Source: Arcanobacterium phocae (GTDB lineage Bacteria; Actinomycetota; Actinomycetes; Actinomycetales; Actinomycetaceae). From it: DNA of 64,000 bases. How positions within the stretch are numbered: position 1 is the first letter of the stretch; every line of letters starts with the position of its first letter. This document shows, piece by piece, positions 23,266 through 33,412 of this stretch. The notes beneath the pieces were generated by a model. It saw only the letters and a program-made list of their open reading frames with translations. It was not told the origin of the DNA and did not search any database. The position numbers and the translations under genes are program-made. Where the stretch lies: assembly GCF_018913465.1 (NCBI RefSeq), contig NZ_JABAPM010000004.1, positions 124,001 through 188,000 on the forward strand, given 5' to 3'.

Positions 23266-24147
23266 ATGCGTTTGGTCAGTGACTACGCACGTATTCGAGT
23301 CCCGGCTACCGCACGTGTTGGTGGTAGCCGGGACAATGAACGCGTGGTTCTTGCATTTGATTATTGGGATGATTTTGCGGCGACGATAACCACTGGAGAA
23401 ACGCGAGCTACAGTTACTGGCCCCAGCAGAGATATTGCGCCGCGTGATTATAACCATCCAACAATCCAAGCAATGTATGCGACGTTGGACGCCATGCAAG
23501 CACCCCGCGCGGGTGTCACACTAATTGCGCAAACAACTATTCCACCAGCTGTTGGTCTTGGAGCGCGTACCGCAGCAGTTATGGCCGGAATAATCCTCGT
23601 TAGACATTTGCTGGGGAATCCGACAAACTTTTCTGATTCTGAAGCCGTGAATCTGGCGGTGTCGCTAGGAGTAGCGCCTGACCGGGCTTATGCAGCGCTT
23701 CATGGTGGTATTAGTTTGCATTGGAAACATGATCGATTAGTGCGATCACAGCAAATTTCTCAGCAAGGGACTAGTGACTTTACGGTTTTGATTCCACGTT
23801 CCCATCGTGAATCCGACGGCGAGCAGTGCGTTTCAGGTCCACTGGCAACGCTACTGCATGCGTTAGTGACTGAGCCGAATCTGCTACCAAGTGTATGTCC
23901 TAGTTTCAGCTATAGTGACTCTCCGGATCGCGCTGTTTCTGATAGTATCCACCTACTTTTGGCCTTGCATAAGTCTCGCTGGCCGGCATTGATGCTTGGT
24001 TCTGGGCCAGCAATTGTTGTGTGTGCCCGTGTGCAAAATGATATGGCAGAGATCTTTAGCCAATACGGTTTCACCGCTTCCTATGCTCGAATTAGTAGCG
24101 GTGCAACAGTTATTAGTGCACAAAATAATGTTGAACGTGGCGGATAA
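23266..24147 (+). CDS. Degenerate homoserine kinase-like (GHMP superfamily) protein
   Basis: This 293-residue protein sits where thrB lies in other actinobacteria, between argS and rho, and has the GHMP kinase layout. The motifs are eroded. The N-terminal P-A-T segment is present, but the N-L-G-P-G-F-D motif that should follow is replaced by R-V-G-G-S-R-D-N. The ATP-binding G-L-G-S-S loop reads G-L-G-A-R-T-A-A-V. The C-terminal glycine motif G-S-G-P-A-I-V-V is retained. Loss of both serines and of motif 1 makes homoserine phosphorylation doubtful. Neither homoserine dehydrogenase (hom) nor threonine synthase (thrC) is present nearby. It may be a decaying remnant or a repurposed protein; the frame itself is intact. 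No symbol is given because the activity is uncertain. Confidence 0.7.
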   Translation: MRLVSDYARIRVPATARVGGSRDNERVVLAFDYWDDFAATITTGETRATVTGPSRDIAPRDYNHPTIQAMYATLDAMQAPRAGVTLIAQTTIPPAVGLGARTAAVMAGIILVRHLLGNPTNFSDSEAVNLAVSLGVAPDRAYAALHGGISLHWKHDRLVRSQQISQQGTSDFTVLIPRSHRESDGEQCVSGPLATLLHALVTEPNLLPSVCPSFSYSDSPDRAVSDSIHLLLALHKSRWPALMLGSGPAIVVCARVQNDMAEIFSQYGFTASYARISSGATVISAQNNVERGG

Positions 24148-24310
24148 GTTGTCGACAGTGTACAATAAGAAGAGCGGGCAGTCGCATCTGGCTGTATTGT
24201 GTCTCTGGTAGAGTCAAATTCCGCGCGGCTGATGAATTATCTCGCCGTTAATCCTTAATGATCCTGAAGCCCCTGAGGCTTGGTTATGTCTAGAAGGTCC
24301 TTGTGGCCGC

Positions 24311-24326
24311 CGAGGAAGGAACCTCG
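24311..24326 (+). promoter_or_regulatory. Small hairpin enclosing the rho ribosome binding site
   Basis: CGAGG (24311-24315) can pair with CCTCG (24322-24326), leaving the AAGGAA Shine-Dalgarno in the loop and involving the first base of the GTG start. The stem is short, so any effect on translation would be modest. Confidence 0.35.
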
Positions 24327-26065
24327 TGAGCGAAACAACTACTGGTCGTAAGCCCGCATTATCAACTATGCGGCTACCGGAACTCAAAGAACTCGCTACG
24401 TCAATGGGGATTGAAATGCCCCCAAAGTCGCGTAAAGCTGATTATATTGCGGCGATTCGAAGTGTTACGTCGTCGAAAAAGACAGCACGTACAAATAAGC
24501 AAGTTAATACAAAGGATTCGGCGTCTCAGCCGAAGCAAGAGTCGGCAGTATCTGCTGAAGAAAACGACTCATCCAAGATCGATATTGAGCTTCCACAAGA
24601 AAATAGCCGTGGCCGTAATCGCCGCGATCGGAACAACGATCGGCGCTCCAGTAAAGCGAAGATGAGTGACGTAGAAAAAGCAGCTGCCCTAGCCGCGCTT
24701 AGTGAAGCTGCCGAACGGCGTGCTGAAGAGGGACGTGGGTCGCATAACGATAACGACGACGAAGATAATCGTAACCAAAACCGTCGTGATCGCAACCAAA
24801 ACCGTCGTGATCGCAACCGTAATCGTCGTGATCGCAATCAGAATCGTCGTGATCGTAACCAAGATCGCACCAACGATAACCAAGATGCTGATTCGAACCA
24901 AGAACAGCAAGCTACTGAAGAAGTACTGATTCCGGTAGCTGGAATCCTTGATATTGATGGCAATAACGCATACTTGCGTACCGGTGGTTATCTACCGGGC
25001 AAGAATGACGCGTATGTGTCATCGCAAACAATTCGTCGTTTCGGACTGCGCCGTGGTGACGCTATTCAAGGCTCAGTTCGGCCGCACGCGGAAAACTCAC
25101 GTGGTCGTCAGCATAAGTACAATCCGTTGGTTGACGTTCAAACAATTAACGGTTTGAGCATTGAAGAAGCTGAGTTGCGTCCGGAGTTCAACAAACTGAC
25201 ACCGCTTTATCCCCAAGAGATGTTGCGTCTTGAGACTACTCAGAAGGCACTCACCACTCGCATGATCGATCTGGTAGCACCAATTGGTAAGGGTCAGCGT
25301 GGTTTGATTGTTTCTCCGCCCAAGGCTGGAAAAACAGTAGTTATGCAGCAAATCGCAATGGCGATTGCTAACAATAACCCAAATGTCCACTTGATGGTTG
25401 TTTTGGTTGACGAGCGTCCAGAAGAAGTTACCGATATGCAACGCTTGGTCAAGGGCGAAGTTATCGCTTCGACCTTCGATCGCCCGGCTACCGACCATAC
25501 GATCGTCGCCGAACTAGCGGTTGAACGTGCTAAGCGCTTGGTCGAACTGGGTCAAGACGTTGTTATTTTGCTCGATTCCTTGACTCGGTTGTCGCGTGCC
25601 TACAACCTCGCTGCTCCGGCCTCTGGTCGTATTCTTTCCGGCGGAGTCGATGCAGGTGCGCTATACCCGCCAAAGAAGTTCTTTGGAGCGGCACGTAACA
25701 TTGAAAACGGCGGTTCGCTTACCATCATTGCATCGGCATTGGTGGAGACTGGCTCGAAGATGGATGAAGTTATCTTCGAAGAGTTCAAGGGCACCGGCAA
25801 TATGGAATTGCGTCTGTCGCGTCAGCTTGCTGATCGGCGTATTTTCCCAGCGGTCGACATCAACGCTTCTGGAACTCGCCGTGAAGAACAGTTACTTTCC
25901 CCAGAGGAGCTCAAGATTATGTGGCATTTGCGTCGTGGTTTGGGACAGATGGATGTTCAAGAAGCGTCCGATCAGCTCCTTGGCCGAATGCGAAAGACCG
26001 AATCCAATTCTGCTCTTCTCATGTCTATTGTTCGTGGCGTGCAAGGCGCTGGCTTAGACGAATAG
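24326..26065 (+). CDS. rho: Transcription termination factor Rho
   Basis: This 579-residue hexameric RNA helicase terminates transcription. The N-terminal Rho_N helical domain (residues about 10-50; [10 protein letters not shown]) is followed by a long hydrophilic insertion rich in Arg, Asn, Asp and Gln (about 60-200), as in other high-GC Gram-positives. The RNA-binding cold-shock-like domain ([13 protein letters not shown]) comes next. The ATPase core has Walker A P-P-K-A-G-K-T near residue 330, Walker [11 protein letters not shown] and the Q-loop region G-R-I-L-S-G-G-V-D. The GTG start at 24326 follows G-G-A-A-G-G-A-A. The insertion includes 21-base tandem repeats. Downstream genes rpmE, prfA and prmC keep the usual actinobacterial order. 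Confidence 0.96.
   Translation: MSETTTGRKPALSTMRLPELKELATSMGIEMPPKSRKADYIAAIRSVTSSKKTARTNKQVNTKDSASQPKQESAVSAEENDSSKIDIELPQENSRGRNRRDRNNDRRSSKAKMSDVEKAAALAALSEAAERRAEEGRGSHNDNDDEDNRNQNRRDRNQNRRDRNRNRRDRNQNRRDRNQDRTNDNQDADSNQEQQATEEVLIPVAGILDIDGNNAYLRTGGYLPGKNDAYVSSQTIRRFGLRRGDAIQGSVRPHAENSRGRQHKYNPLVDVQTINGLSIEEAELRPEFNKLTPLYPQEMLRLETTQKALTTRMIDLVAPIGKGQRGLIVSPPKAGKTVVMQQIAMAIANNNPNVHLMVVLVDERPEEVTDMQRLVKGEVIASTFDRPATDHTIVAELAVERAKRLVELGQDVVILLDSLTRLSRAYNLAAPASGRILSGGVDAGALYPPKKFFGAARNIENGGSLTIIASALVETGSKMDEVIFEEFKGTGNMELRLSRQLADRRIFPAVDINASGTRREEQLLSPEELKIMWHLRRGLGQMDVQEASDQLLGRMRKTESNSALLMSIVRGVQGAGLDE
24770..24874 (+). repeat. 21-bp tandem repeat inside rho
   Basis: Four full units plus a degenerate fifth encode R-N-Q-N-R-R-D heptads in the Arg/Asn/Asp-rich insertion of Rho. 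They are coding repeats, not CRISPR. Copy number could vary between strains. Confidence 0.85.
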
Positions 26066-26076
26066 CTCATCCATAT

Positions 26077-26118
26077 TAGCCATGATTTTTCTCACTTTAG
26101 GGAGAAAAATCATGGCTA
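26077..26118 (+). terminator. 17-bp hairpin after rho, without a U-tract
   Basis: Perfect arms (26077-26093 and 26102-26118) with an 8-base loop lie 11 bases past the rho stop codon. Runs of T and A are inside the stem rather than after it. It may terminate or stabilise the rho message ahead of rpmE. Confidence 0.55.
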
Positions 26119-26257
26119 GTATGATGTAATAATGCGTCGGCTTTTGGTTCACCACATGGCCGCTGGATGTAACAACATTGTCAGCAAACTGCGCAGAATC
26201 CATATTTTGCGAGTGCGATGTGGACCCAGGGCGTAAAACGATCCAAGGAGATTTCCT

Positions 26258-26470
26258 ATGAAAAAGGGTGTTCACCCAGAATACGCACCAGTGCACGTAA
26301 CATGCACCTGCGGTAACGAATTTGAAACCCGCTCCACCATTCAAGGTGGAGAGTTGCGTGTAGACGTATGCTCGGCATGCCATCCGTTCTACACCGGTAA
26401 GCAGAAGATTCTTGACACCGGTGGTCGTGTGGCTCGATTCGAAGCACGCTACGGTAAGCGCACCAAGTAG
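26258..26470 (+). CDS. rpmE: 50S ribosomal protein L31 (zinc-binding form)
   Basis: This 70-residue ribosomal protein has the four zinc-binding cysteines of the C+ form: C-T-C-G near residue 16 and C-S-A-C-H near residue 37, followed by H-P-F-Y-T-G-K-Q-K. In zinc-poor conditions such proteins are often replaced by a C-minus paralogue encoded elsewhere. The start ATG follows A-A-G-G-A-G. It lies between rho and prfA as in other actinobacteria and is followed by its own strong terminator. Confidence 0.96.
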   Translation: MKKGVHPEYAPVHVTCTCGNEFETRSTIQGGELRVDVCSACHPFYTGKQKILDTGGRVARFEARYGKRTK

Positions 26471-26480
26471 CTTCATGCCC

Positions 26481-26517
26481 AAACGCCGGTACGATTCGTC
26501 GTACCGGCGTTTGTTTT
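26481..26517 (+). terminator. Intrinsic terminator after rpmE
   Basis: A 14-bp perfect stem (26481-26494 with 26499-26512) closed by a TTCG tetraloop is followed by GTTTT, 11 bases past the rpmE stop codon. Confidence 0.9.
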
Positions 26518-26605
26518 ACACTTAAATACAGCAGACAATGAAATACGGTGACACGTCGTCGCCGGTAAAAACTACGGCTCTGGCCGGTAACGTATAAGGA
26601 TGATA

Positions 26606-27721
26606 ATGAGCGCATTTCCCGCCGCTGATGCGATGGTAGCTGAATATCAAGAGATTGAAAACCAGATGTCTTCACCGGAAGTATTATCCCGTCCGGAGAA
26701 GTTACGGAGTCTGGGACGCCGCTATGCGCAGCTCGGTCGTGTTGTTAGCCGCTACCGGACGTGGGAAAAAGCGCGTGCAGATCTTGCCGATTTACGTGAA
26801 ATAGTTGAGCTTGGTGGTGAAGACGGCGAACTGTTCGAATCCGAGCTACCAAGGCTGGAAGCGGAGGAAGCTGCTGCTGCGAACAGTTTGCGTGATGCGC
26901 TTATTCCACGTGACCCAGATGATTCGCGTGATGCGATTGTGGAAGTGAAAGCTGGTGAAGGCGGCGAAGAATCAGCGCTGTTCGCTGCTGACCTCGTCCG
27001 GATGTATCAGCGTTATGCAGAATCCAAAGGGTGGAGCGTACAAACTCTGTCAGCTACGCCAACCGAATTGGGCGGGTATAAAGATATCCAGATGGCAGTG
27101 AAAGCCTCCTCTATTCCAGAAGATCCAGCAGAAGGCGTCTGGGCGCATCTGAAATATGAAGCGGGAGTCCACCGAGTACAGCGCGTGCCAACCACTGAAT
27201 CTCAAGGACGTATTCATACCTCTGCGGCTGGAGTTTTGGTTTTTGCAGAAGTTGATGAGCCAGAAGAAGTTCAAGTTAATGACAACGAACTACGCATCGA
27301 CGTCTTTCGGTCTTCTGGCCCGGGTGGACAGTCGGTGAACACAACTGATTCAGCTGTTCGAATCACCCATTTGCCTACCGGAATTACGGTGTCGATGCAG
27401 GATGAGAAGTCGCAGATCAAGAATAGGGAAGCAGCTATGCGCGTGTTGTTGGCCCGGTTGCGCCAGCTGCAGTTAGAAGAACAAGCTGCCAAAGAAGCTG
27501 ATCAGCGTCGCTCTCAGGTACGAACTGTGGACCGGTCAGAGCGAGTACGAACCTACAACTTCCCGGAAAACCGTATTGCAGATCATCGCACCGGTTACAA
27601 GGCACATAATCTTGACGCGGTACTTAACGGTGATTTAGCGCCAGTTATCGAGTCATTGCGGTTGATGGATGAATCGGAACGCTTGGAGCAGGCTGCCAAG
27701 GACGCTACTGAGACGAAGTAG
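26606..27721 (+). CDS. prfA: Peptide chain release factor 1
   Basis: This 371-residue release factor reads UAA/UAG stop codons. The GGQ motif that triggers peptidyl-tRNA hydrolysis is at about residue 240 (S-G-P-G-G-Q-S-V-N). The codon-recognition tripeptide of the RF1 class appears as P-T-T within [17 protein letters not shown]. That segment, and not the RF2 S-P-F tripeptide, identifies RF1. The start at 26606 has A-A-G-G six bases upstream; the ATG at 26600 would overlap that site. It is followed after three bases by prmC, whose product methylates the GGQ glutamine, a conserved pairing. Confidence 0.96.
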   Translation: MSAFPAADAMVAEYQEIENQMSSPEVLSRPEKLRSLGRRYAQLGRVVSRYRTWEKARADLADLREIVELGGEDGELFESELPRLEAEEAAAANSLRDALIPRDPDDSRDAIVEVKAGEGGEESALFAADLVRMYQRYAESKGWSVQTLSATPTELGGYKDIQMAVKASSIPEDPAEGVWAHLKYEAGVHRVQRVPTTESQGRIHTSAAGVLVFAEVDEPEEVQVNDNELRIDVFRSSGPGGQSVNTTDSAVRITHLPTGITVSMQDEKSQIKNREAAMRVLLARLRQLQLEEQAAKEADQRRSQVRTVDRSERVRTYNFPENRIADHRTGYKAHNLDAVLNGDLAPVIESLRLMDESERLEQAAKDATETK

Positions 27722-27724
27722 AAC

Positions 27725-28561
27725 ATGGTCACGTGGGGAGAAAAACTACGAGGCGCGCGTGGACTGTTATCCGACGCCGGGCTACCGTCTCCGGACGTTG
27801 ATGCACGGTTGCTAGCTGAATGGTGCATAGGGCATGTTCCGCTGGCAAGTGAGGGCGTTACGGCTGAAATTGAGCGAAAGTTCGATGAAGCGGTTTCCCG
27901 TCGGGCGCATTACGAACCAGTACAGCACATCATGGGCGTCATGTGGTTCCGATACTTGGAACTAGTCAGTAAGCCTGGGGCGTTTATTGTGCGCCCGGAA
28001 ACTGAAATGGTTGCGCAAGCGGGTATTGATGCCTTGACGCGAATGTCGACGTCGAATCCCGTAGTCGTCGATTTGTGTACTGGCTCGGGAGCAATTGCGT
28101 TGGCAATCGCAACTGAAGTGTCAACCAGTAAAGTGTGGGGTGTTGAGCGTGACAACACTGCCTACGAAGTTGCCTGCGAAAACAACGAAAAATATGGCAA
28201 CCTCGTAACTTTTGTTGTCGACGACGCCCGCGTTGCATTGCCAGAGCTAGCTGGAAAAGTAGATCTTGTTATAACGAATCCGCCGTATGTTCCACAGTCA
28301 CAGAACGTGCCACAAGATGTTTCGTACGATCCAGCGATGGCGTTATACGGCGGTGGTGAAGATGGTCTAGATTTGCCGCGCGAATTGGTCCGCAGAGCGG
28401 TAACGCTATTGAAGCCAGGAGGGGCTCTTGTTATGGAACATGGGGATGACCAGGGTGTAGCGTTGGTTCAAGAAGCGTATTCCTGTGGTTTGTTGAACGC
28501 TGCCACAGGGGTTGATTTAACCGGTCGGGATCGCTGGTTATATGCAGAAAAAGGGGAGTAG
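27725..28561 (+). CDS. prmC: Release factor glutamine methyltransferase
   Basis: This 278-residue SAM-dependent enzyme methylates the GGQ glutamine of release factors, including the product of the gene just upstream. An N-terminal helical domain (about 1-85) precedes the Rossmann-type fold with V-V-D-L-C-T-G-S-G-A-I-A-L-A (SAM loop, about residue 120). The catalytic N-P-P-Y motif is at about residue 186. The start ATG lies three bases after the prfA stop. Its stop codon overlaps a possible GTG start of the next gene, so prfA, prmC and tsaC look like one translationally coupled unit. Confidence 0.94.
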   Translation: MVTWGEKLRGARGLLSDAGLPSPDVDARLLAEWCIGHVPLASEGVTAEIERKFDEAVSRRAHYEPVQHIMGVMWFRYLELVSKPGAFIVRPETEMVAQAGIDALTRMSTSNPVVVDLCTGSGAIALAIATEVSTSKVWGVERDNTAYEVACENNEKYGNLVTFVVDDARVALPELAGKVDLVITNPPYVPQSQNVPQDVSYDPAMALYGGGEDGLDLPRELVRRAVTLLKPGGALVMEHGDDQGVALVQEAYSCGLLNAATGVDLTGRDRWLYAEKGE

Positions 28562-28563
28562 TG

Positions 28564-29199
28564 ATGGTTGTTATTAGCAGTGAAGAACTTGACTATGCAT
28601 TAGACACTGCCCAACAGGCTATTCAGACTGGTCAAATAGTGTGTCTGCCAACCGACACTGTTTATGGGATTGGTGCAGACCCGTTTTCTTATGATGCAGT
28701 GACCGCGTTATTGGCTGCCAAGTCGCGTACCCGCGCTATGCCACCGCCAGTTTTGGTGTCGTCGGTTGAACAGGCACAGACTCTTGTCGCGCAATTGCCC
28801 GATAGCGCACGCGCTGTCATGGCCGAGTTTTGGCCTGGCGCTTTGACCGTTATTTTGCCTGCCCGCGAGGAATTAGGCTGGGACTTAGGCGAGACGTTTG
28901 GCACTGTTGCAGTGCGTATGCCGGATGATGCGGTGACGCTCGAATTTCTACGGCGAGTGGGCCCGCTTGCCGTAACGTCTGCAAATAAGACTGGACAAGA
29001 ACCGGCTACAGATATTTCGTGTGCAGTTGAGCAACTTTCCGATGCTGTTTCGGTATATATCGACGGCGGAACCTCACCTGGGGGAGTTCCATCAACGATT
29101 ATTCGATGGAGCAGTGAAGATGATACATACGAGGTGTTACGTCAAGGAGCGCTGAGCCGAGAAGATTTAGCGCGCGTGATTAAGCTCCAGGAGTCATAG
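28564..29199 (+). CDS. tsaC: L-threonylcarbamoyladenylate synthase
   Basis: This 211-residue YrdC/Sua5-type protein makes threonylcarbamoyl-AMP from threonine, bicarbonate and ATP, the first step of the t6A37 modification of ANN-decoding tRNAs. The signature residues are L-P-T-D-T-V-Y-G-I-G-A near residue 28, A-A-K-S-R-T-R-A-M-P-P-P-V-L-V and the S-A-N-K-T-G block near residue 140. It is the short form without the C-terminal Sua5 domain. The ATG at 28564 sits five bases after A-A-G-G-G-G-A-G, and the overlapping GTG at 28561 would be too close. Its stop codon overlaps the GTG start of the next gene. Threonine must come from outside if the local thrB remnant is inactive. Confidence 0.92.
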   Translation: MVVISSEELDYALDTAQQAIQTGQIVCLPTDTVYGIGADPFSYDAVTALLAAKSRTRAMPPPVLVSSVEQAQTLVAQLPDSARAVMAEFWPGALTVILPAREELGWDLGETFGTVAVRMPDDAVTLEFLRRVGPLAVTSANKTGQEPATDISCAVEQLSDAVSVYIDGGTSPGGVPSTIIRWSSEDDTYEVLRQGALSREDLARVIKLQES

Positions 29200-30356
29200 T
29201 GAGAGCTTATCTGCTGATTATGGTTATCGCCGGAATCGTAACGTACTTATTGGTTCCGTTAGTGCATCGAATTTCGTTAGCAAGTGGGGCTATTACTGAA
29301 ATTCGTGCGCGCGATGTTCACACCGTGCCAATTGCTCGTCTGGGCGGGGTGGCGATGTATTTAGGATTTGTTATATCACTAGTGATCGCTTCGCAAATCC
29401 CATATTTCCATGACGTTTTGGGTGATAATTCCATGGCATGGGCAGTAGTTGCTGGGGCCGGCATCATTTGCTGTGTTGGCGTCATTGACGATATCTATGA
29501 GCTGTCATGGTATGCCAAACTTGCCGGGCAAATGTTGGCCGCCGGAGTCATGGTGTGGTTCGGAGTCCAACTCGTCAGTGTTCCGCTTCTGGGCTTAACC
29601 GTAGGGTCAGCGCGATTAACGTTATTTGTCACAATTGTTGCGGTCGTCGTCGTCGTCAACGCAGTTAATTTTATTGATGGTTTGGACGGCTTAGCCGCTG
29701 GGGTTGTAGGCATAGCAGCGTTAGCGTTTTTTGCCTACACCTACTATTTAACCCGAGAAAACTCGCCTGGTGACTTCACCTCAGTTGCAACCGCCCTAGT
29801 CGCCGCGCTGGTCGGAATTTGTATTGGTTTCTTGCCACATAATTTCCATCCCGCCAAAATCTTTATGGGAGATTCTGGAGCATTAATGCTCGGAACAATT
29901 ATTGCCGGCGCATCAATCGTCGTCACTGGACAAATTGATCCGGCGGCAGCGAATACTCCAGAAGCGATTCCAGCCTATATGCCGTTGATTGTGCCACTTC
30001 TGATTCTGATCATTCCATTAGTTGATCTAGTCTGGGGTGTGGTTCGTAGAGTGGCTCAGGGAAGATCGCCATTTTCGGCAGATGCCGGCCATCTCCATCA
30101 TCGGCTCCTACGTCACGGACATTCGCACACTCATGCTGTTTTAGTGTTGTATATGTGGACCGCAGTCGCTTCATTTAGTGCGGTCGCTGCGGTGGCATTT
30201 CCACTGAAGTGGGTTGCGCCAGTGTCAATCTTGGGGATTATCGGGGCAGTTATAGTCACATCGAGAGTCTTTGCCGCGCGTTGGGCTTTAATGACCGCAC
30301 AAGCGAAGCGACTAGTGCCAGGCCGTGGATTAGGTAACTCTGAGCATGAATCGTAA
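29199..30356 (+). CDS. Undecaprenyl-phosphate sugar-1-phosphate transferase (WecA/TagO type)
   Basis: This 385-residue integral membrane enzyme of the MraY/WecA family has about eleven hydrophobic helices. It carries the conserved cytoplasmic motifs V-I-D-D-I-Y-E-L (Asp pair near residue 93), N-F-I-D-G-L-D-G-L-A-A-G, F-M-G-D-S-G-A-L-M-L-G and H-L-H-H-R-L-L-R-H-G-H. It transfers a sugar-1-phosphate, commonly GlcNAc-1-P, to undecaprenyl phosphate to start synthesis of a wall polysaccharide or arabinogalactan-type linker. The acceptor polymer in this organism is unknown. The GTG start overlaps the tsaC stop and follows C-A-G-G-A-G. Its end overlaps the atpI-like gene by 11 bases, the common actinobacterial junction into the ATP synthase operon. 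Confidence 0.9.
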   Translation: MRAYLLIMVIAGIVTYLLVPLVHRISLASGAITEIRARDVHTVPIARLGGVAMYLGFVISLVIASQIPYFHDVLGDNSMAWAVVAGAGIICCVGVIDDIYELSWYAKLAGQMLAAGVMVWFGVQLVSVPLLGLTVGSARLTLFVTIVAVVVVVNAVNFIDGLDGLAAGVVGIAALAFFAYTYYLTRENSPGDFTSVATALVAALVGICIGFLPHNFHPAKIFMGDSGALMLGTIIAGASIVVTGQIDPAAANTPEAIPAYMPLIVPLLILIIPLVDLVWGVVRRVAQGRSPFSADAGHLHHRLLRHGHSHTHAVLVLYMWTAVASFSAVAAVAFPLKWVAPVSILGIIGAVIVTSRVFAARWALMTAQAKRLVPGRGLGNSEHES

Positions 30357-30765
30357 GCTAGGGCGGGGCTGCGCCACGAGTGAGATTATTGCGCGCGCCA
30401 CAATGTGGAATATTGTGACGTTAATAATTGCGGGCATGCTGGCTTCCATTGTGCTAGCAATTGGCGGTCTTTCCCGAAGCGTTCTGTCAGTTATTCTCGG
30501 ATTTACGACCGTAGCTGTGATGCATGTTATTTCCTTCCTACTAGAACGCTACGTGTTATCTCGGGGCCGGCTTGTAGGAATGCTAGCAGTCTGCGGTTAT
30601 GTCGTAAAAATTGGAGTAATAGTCTTCGTATATATGGTGGCCGTGAAGGTAGCTATTTTTGACGTGCGCATCGTTGCGCTCGCTTTAGTTTTTGGCATAA
30701 TATCAGGGCTTTTCATCGGAACAAGCGTGATTCTCCATAATGATGGACCACCTATTGGTGAATAG
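30346..30765 (+). CDS. AtpI-like small membrane protein preceding the ATP synthase operon
   Basis: This 139-residue protein has four hydrophobic helices and sits just upstream of atpB. Genes in this position encode poorly conserved AtpI/uncI-type proteins, thought to help c-ring assembly or magnesium supply, but their sequences are weakly conserved. The assignment rests on position, size and topology. The start overlaps the end of the wecA-type gene by 11 bases. The 150-base gap to atpB probably contains an ATP synthase promoter. Confidence 0.7.
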   Translation: MNRKLGRGCATSEIIARATMWNIVTLIIAGMLASIVLAIGGLSRSVLSVILGFTTVAVMHVISFLLERYVLSRGRLVGMLAVCGYVVKIGVIVFVYMVAVKVAIFDVRIVALALVFGIISGLFIGTSVILHNDGPPIGE

Positions 30766-30917
30766 GACTAAAGTGTGAACTATTGAGCTTGCGCCCTTTG
30801 GCTATGGACTCAAAACTCAGGTAGAGTTAACTATGTTCATTCCTTGAAGTCGACCCTACGAATGTTCGTACCCGGCTCCAAATTCCAATCCACGTGATAC
30901 TGAGGGAAATAAGAACT

Positions 30918-31748
30918 GTGCTTTCTTTGCTAACCACTCTAGGAACCGTGCCGATTCTGCTTGCGCCGAACTCTGGTGATGGGTTTGTAGCTCCCGGTCT
31001 TGATCATGAATTTAATCCAGATCCGTTGTTGTTTGGGGGAACCCCGTTTGAAATTCATCGGCTAATTCTGGTTCGTCTTATTGCTGTGCTTGTTTTATTG
31101 GCAGTCATGGTGTGGTATTCACGGGCGGCAAAGCTGATTCCATCGCGTGGACAAGCTGTTGTGGAGTCCATCCTAGATTTCTCTCGCGTGCAAATCGGTG
31201 AAGAAATTATTGGTGCTGAGAAAGCAGCGAAGTATCAACCGATGATCGCCACAGTCTTTATTGGTATTCTCTTCATGAATCTCACCGGCGTCATCCCAGG
31301 TTTGCAGATTGCTGGTACATCACTTATTGGTATGCCGCTCATTTATGCAGTTTTTGTCTACATCGGCTTCATTATTGCTGGTATTAAATCTCGTGGATTT
31401 GGCCGATTCTTTAGGGAACAGCTAATGCCCCCAGGGGTTCCGTGGCCACTCTACTTCATCATGGTGCCACTAGAGTTTCTGTCCACCTTCATTCTTCGGC
31501 CGTTGACTCTTACTGTCCGTCTGTTGTCGAATATGGTTGCTGGGCACTTTATTCTAGTGTTGTGTTTCTTAGGCACACAGTATCTGTACTTCACACTTTC
31601 TGGAGCACTTGGAGCGACACTCGGTAGTCTTACTCTTCTCGCAGGCGTTGTTTTCGTCGTCTTCGAGCTTTTTGTTGGCGCCTTGCAGGCATACATTTTC
31701 GCTATGCTTGCTGCAGCCTACATTTCATTGTCCATCTCAGCACACTGA
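30918..31748 (+). CDS. atpB: F1Fo ATP synthase subunit a
   Basis: This 276-residue membrane subunit forms the proton half-channels next to the c-ring. The key region L-R-P-L-T-L-T-V-R-L-L-S-N-M-V-A-G-H (near residue 200) carries the essential arginine, and the last helices end Y-I-S-L-S-I-S. A GTG at 30918 was chosen because G-A-G-G-G lies about 11 bases upstream; a GTG at 30894 would add eight residues and lacks a site. It is the first structural gene of atpBEFHAGDC, in the standard order. Confidence 0.95.
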   Translation: MLSLLTTLGTVPILLAPNSGDGFVAPGLDHEFNPDPLLFGGTPFEIHRLILVRLIAVLVLLAVMVWYSRAAKLIPSRGQAVVESILDFSRVQIGEEIIGAEKAAKYQPMIATVFIGILFMNLTGVIPGLQIAGTSLIGMPLIYAVFVYIGFIIAGIKSRGFGRFFREQLMPPGVPWPLYFIMVPLEFLSTFILRPLTLTVRLLSNMVAGHFILVLCFLGTQYLYFTLSGALGATLGSLTLLAGVVFVVFELFVGALQAYIFAMLAAAYISLSISAH

Positions 31749-32550
<802 letters not shown>

Positions 32551-32551
<1 letters not shown>

Positions 32552-33366
32552 TGCGTTCCGGAAGTCTAGCAGCTCTTGACCGTGCTCGTGACCGTTGGGA
32601 AGCCGTTTTACGAGCTGTCCCGAACTCGGAAATTGAGGTAGCACAAGCAGTATTTGAGGTTGTTGATATTCTCAATGAAAACCCCAATGTTGTTGCTGCT
32701 ATTGAAGATACGGCACGCGAAGGTGACGATCGGGCACGCTTAGCAAGCGATATCTTCAGCGGTAAAGTGCGTGACCACGTCGTCGAGCTTCTTATGGGTC
32801 TCGCACGCGATCACTGGTCAGAGCACGGGGATCTTCCGCTGGCACTTGAGTATCTGGGTGTCCATACGTTGCTCATAGGGGCGCGTAACGCTAATCAACT
32901 CACTGACGTGGAACAAGAGCTGTATGTCATTATGCGGACCTTGCGCAACCAACGCGGTCTGCGTTTAACTCTCAGTAACTTGGTTTACGAACCTAATAAA
33001 CGAAGTGATTTGGCTCGGGAAGTATTCAAAAACTACGGCTCTTACACCAAAGAGTTGCTAGCTAGGGCAGTTGCTCGTTTAGCACGAGGGCGAACCCTAG
33101 CCCAAGCATTAACCATATATCTCGATCTGGCAGCCGAACTCGACCACCATATCGTTGCCTCGGTTACCAGTGCGATTCCGTTGACTCGCGAACAAGAAGC
33201 ACGCTTAACTGCGATTCTTACCCGTACTTACAACACAGCTGTTGCTATCCATGTGACTCTAGATCCTTCCGTTATTGGAGGAATTAGAATTCATGTTGGT
33301 GATGATGTGATCGATGGAACTCTTGCTAGCCGAATTACGGCGTTGCGGGAGCAATTTACTAACTGA
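32551..33366 (+). CDS. atpH: F1Fo ATP synthase subunit delta
   Basis: This 271-residue subunit links the peripheral stalk to the top of F1. It has an N-terminal helical bundle and the conserved C-terminal region (L-T-R-E-Q-E-A-R-L, then D-P-S-V-I-G-G-I-R-I-H-V-G-D-D-V-I-D-G-T). The length is close to other actinobacterial deltas (about 270) and longer than the E. coli form. AGGAGG precedes the ATG, which shares a base with the atpF stop codon. Confidence 0.95.
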
Positions 33367-33412
33367 AATAAAACGTGCAGCCATGTGGCTGCTTGGAGCG
33401 AAGGAATGATGA

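Noticed and set aside
24770-24874. Regular 21-base repeats resembling a CRISPR array
   Set aside because: The units are contiguous without spacers and lie in frame within rho, coding for heptads.
29640-29660. Runs of GTCGTCGTC here and in several other genes
   Set aside because: They encode consecutive valines in membrane helices and reflect codon choice rather than a repeat element.
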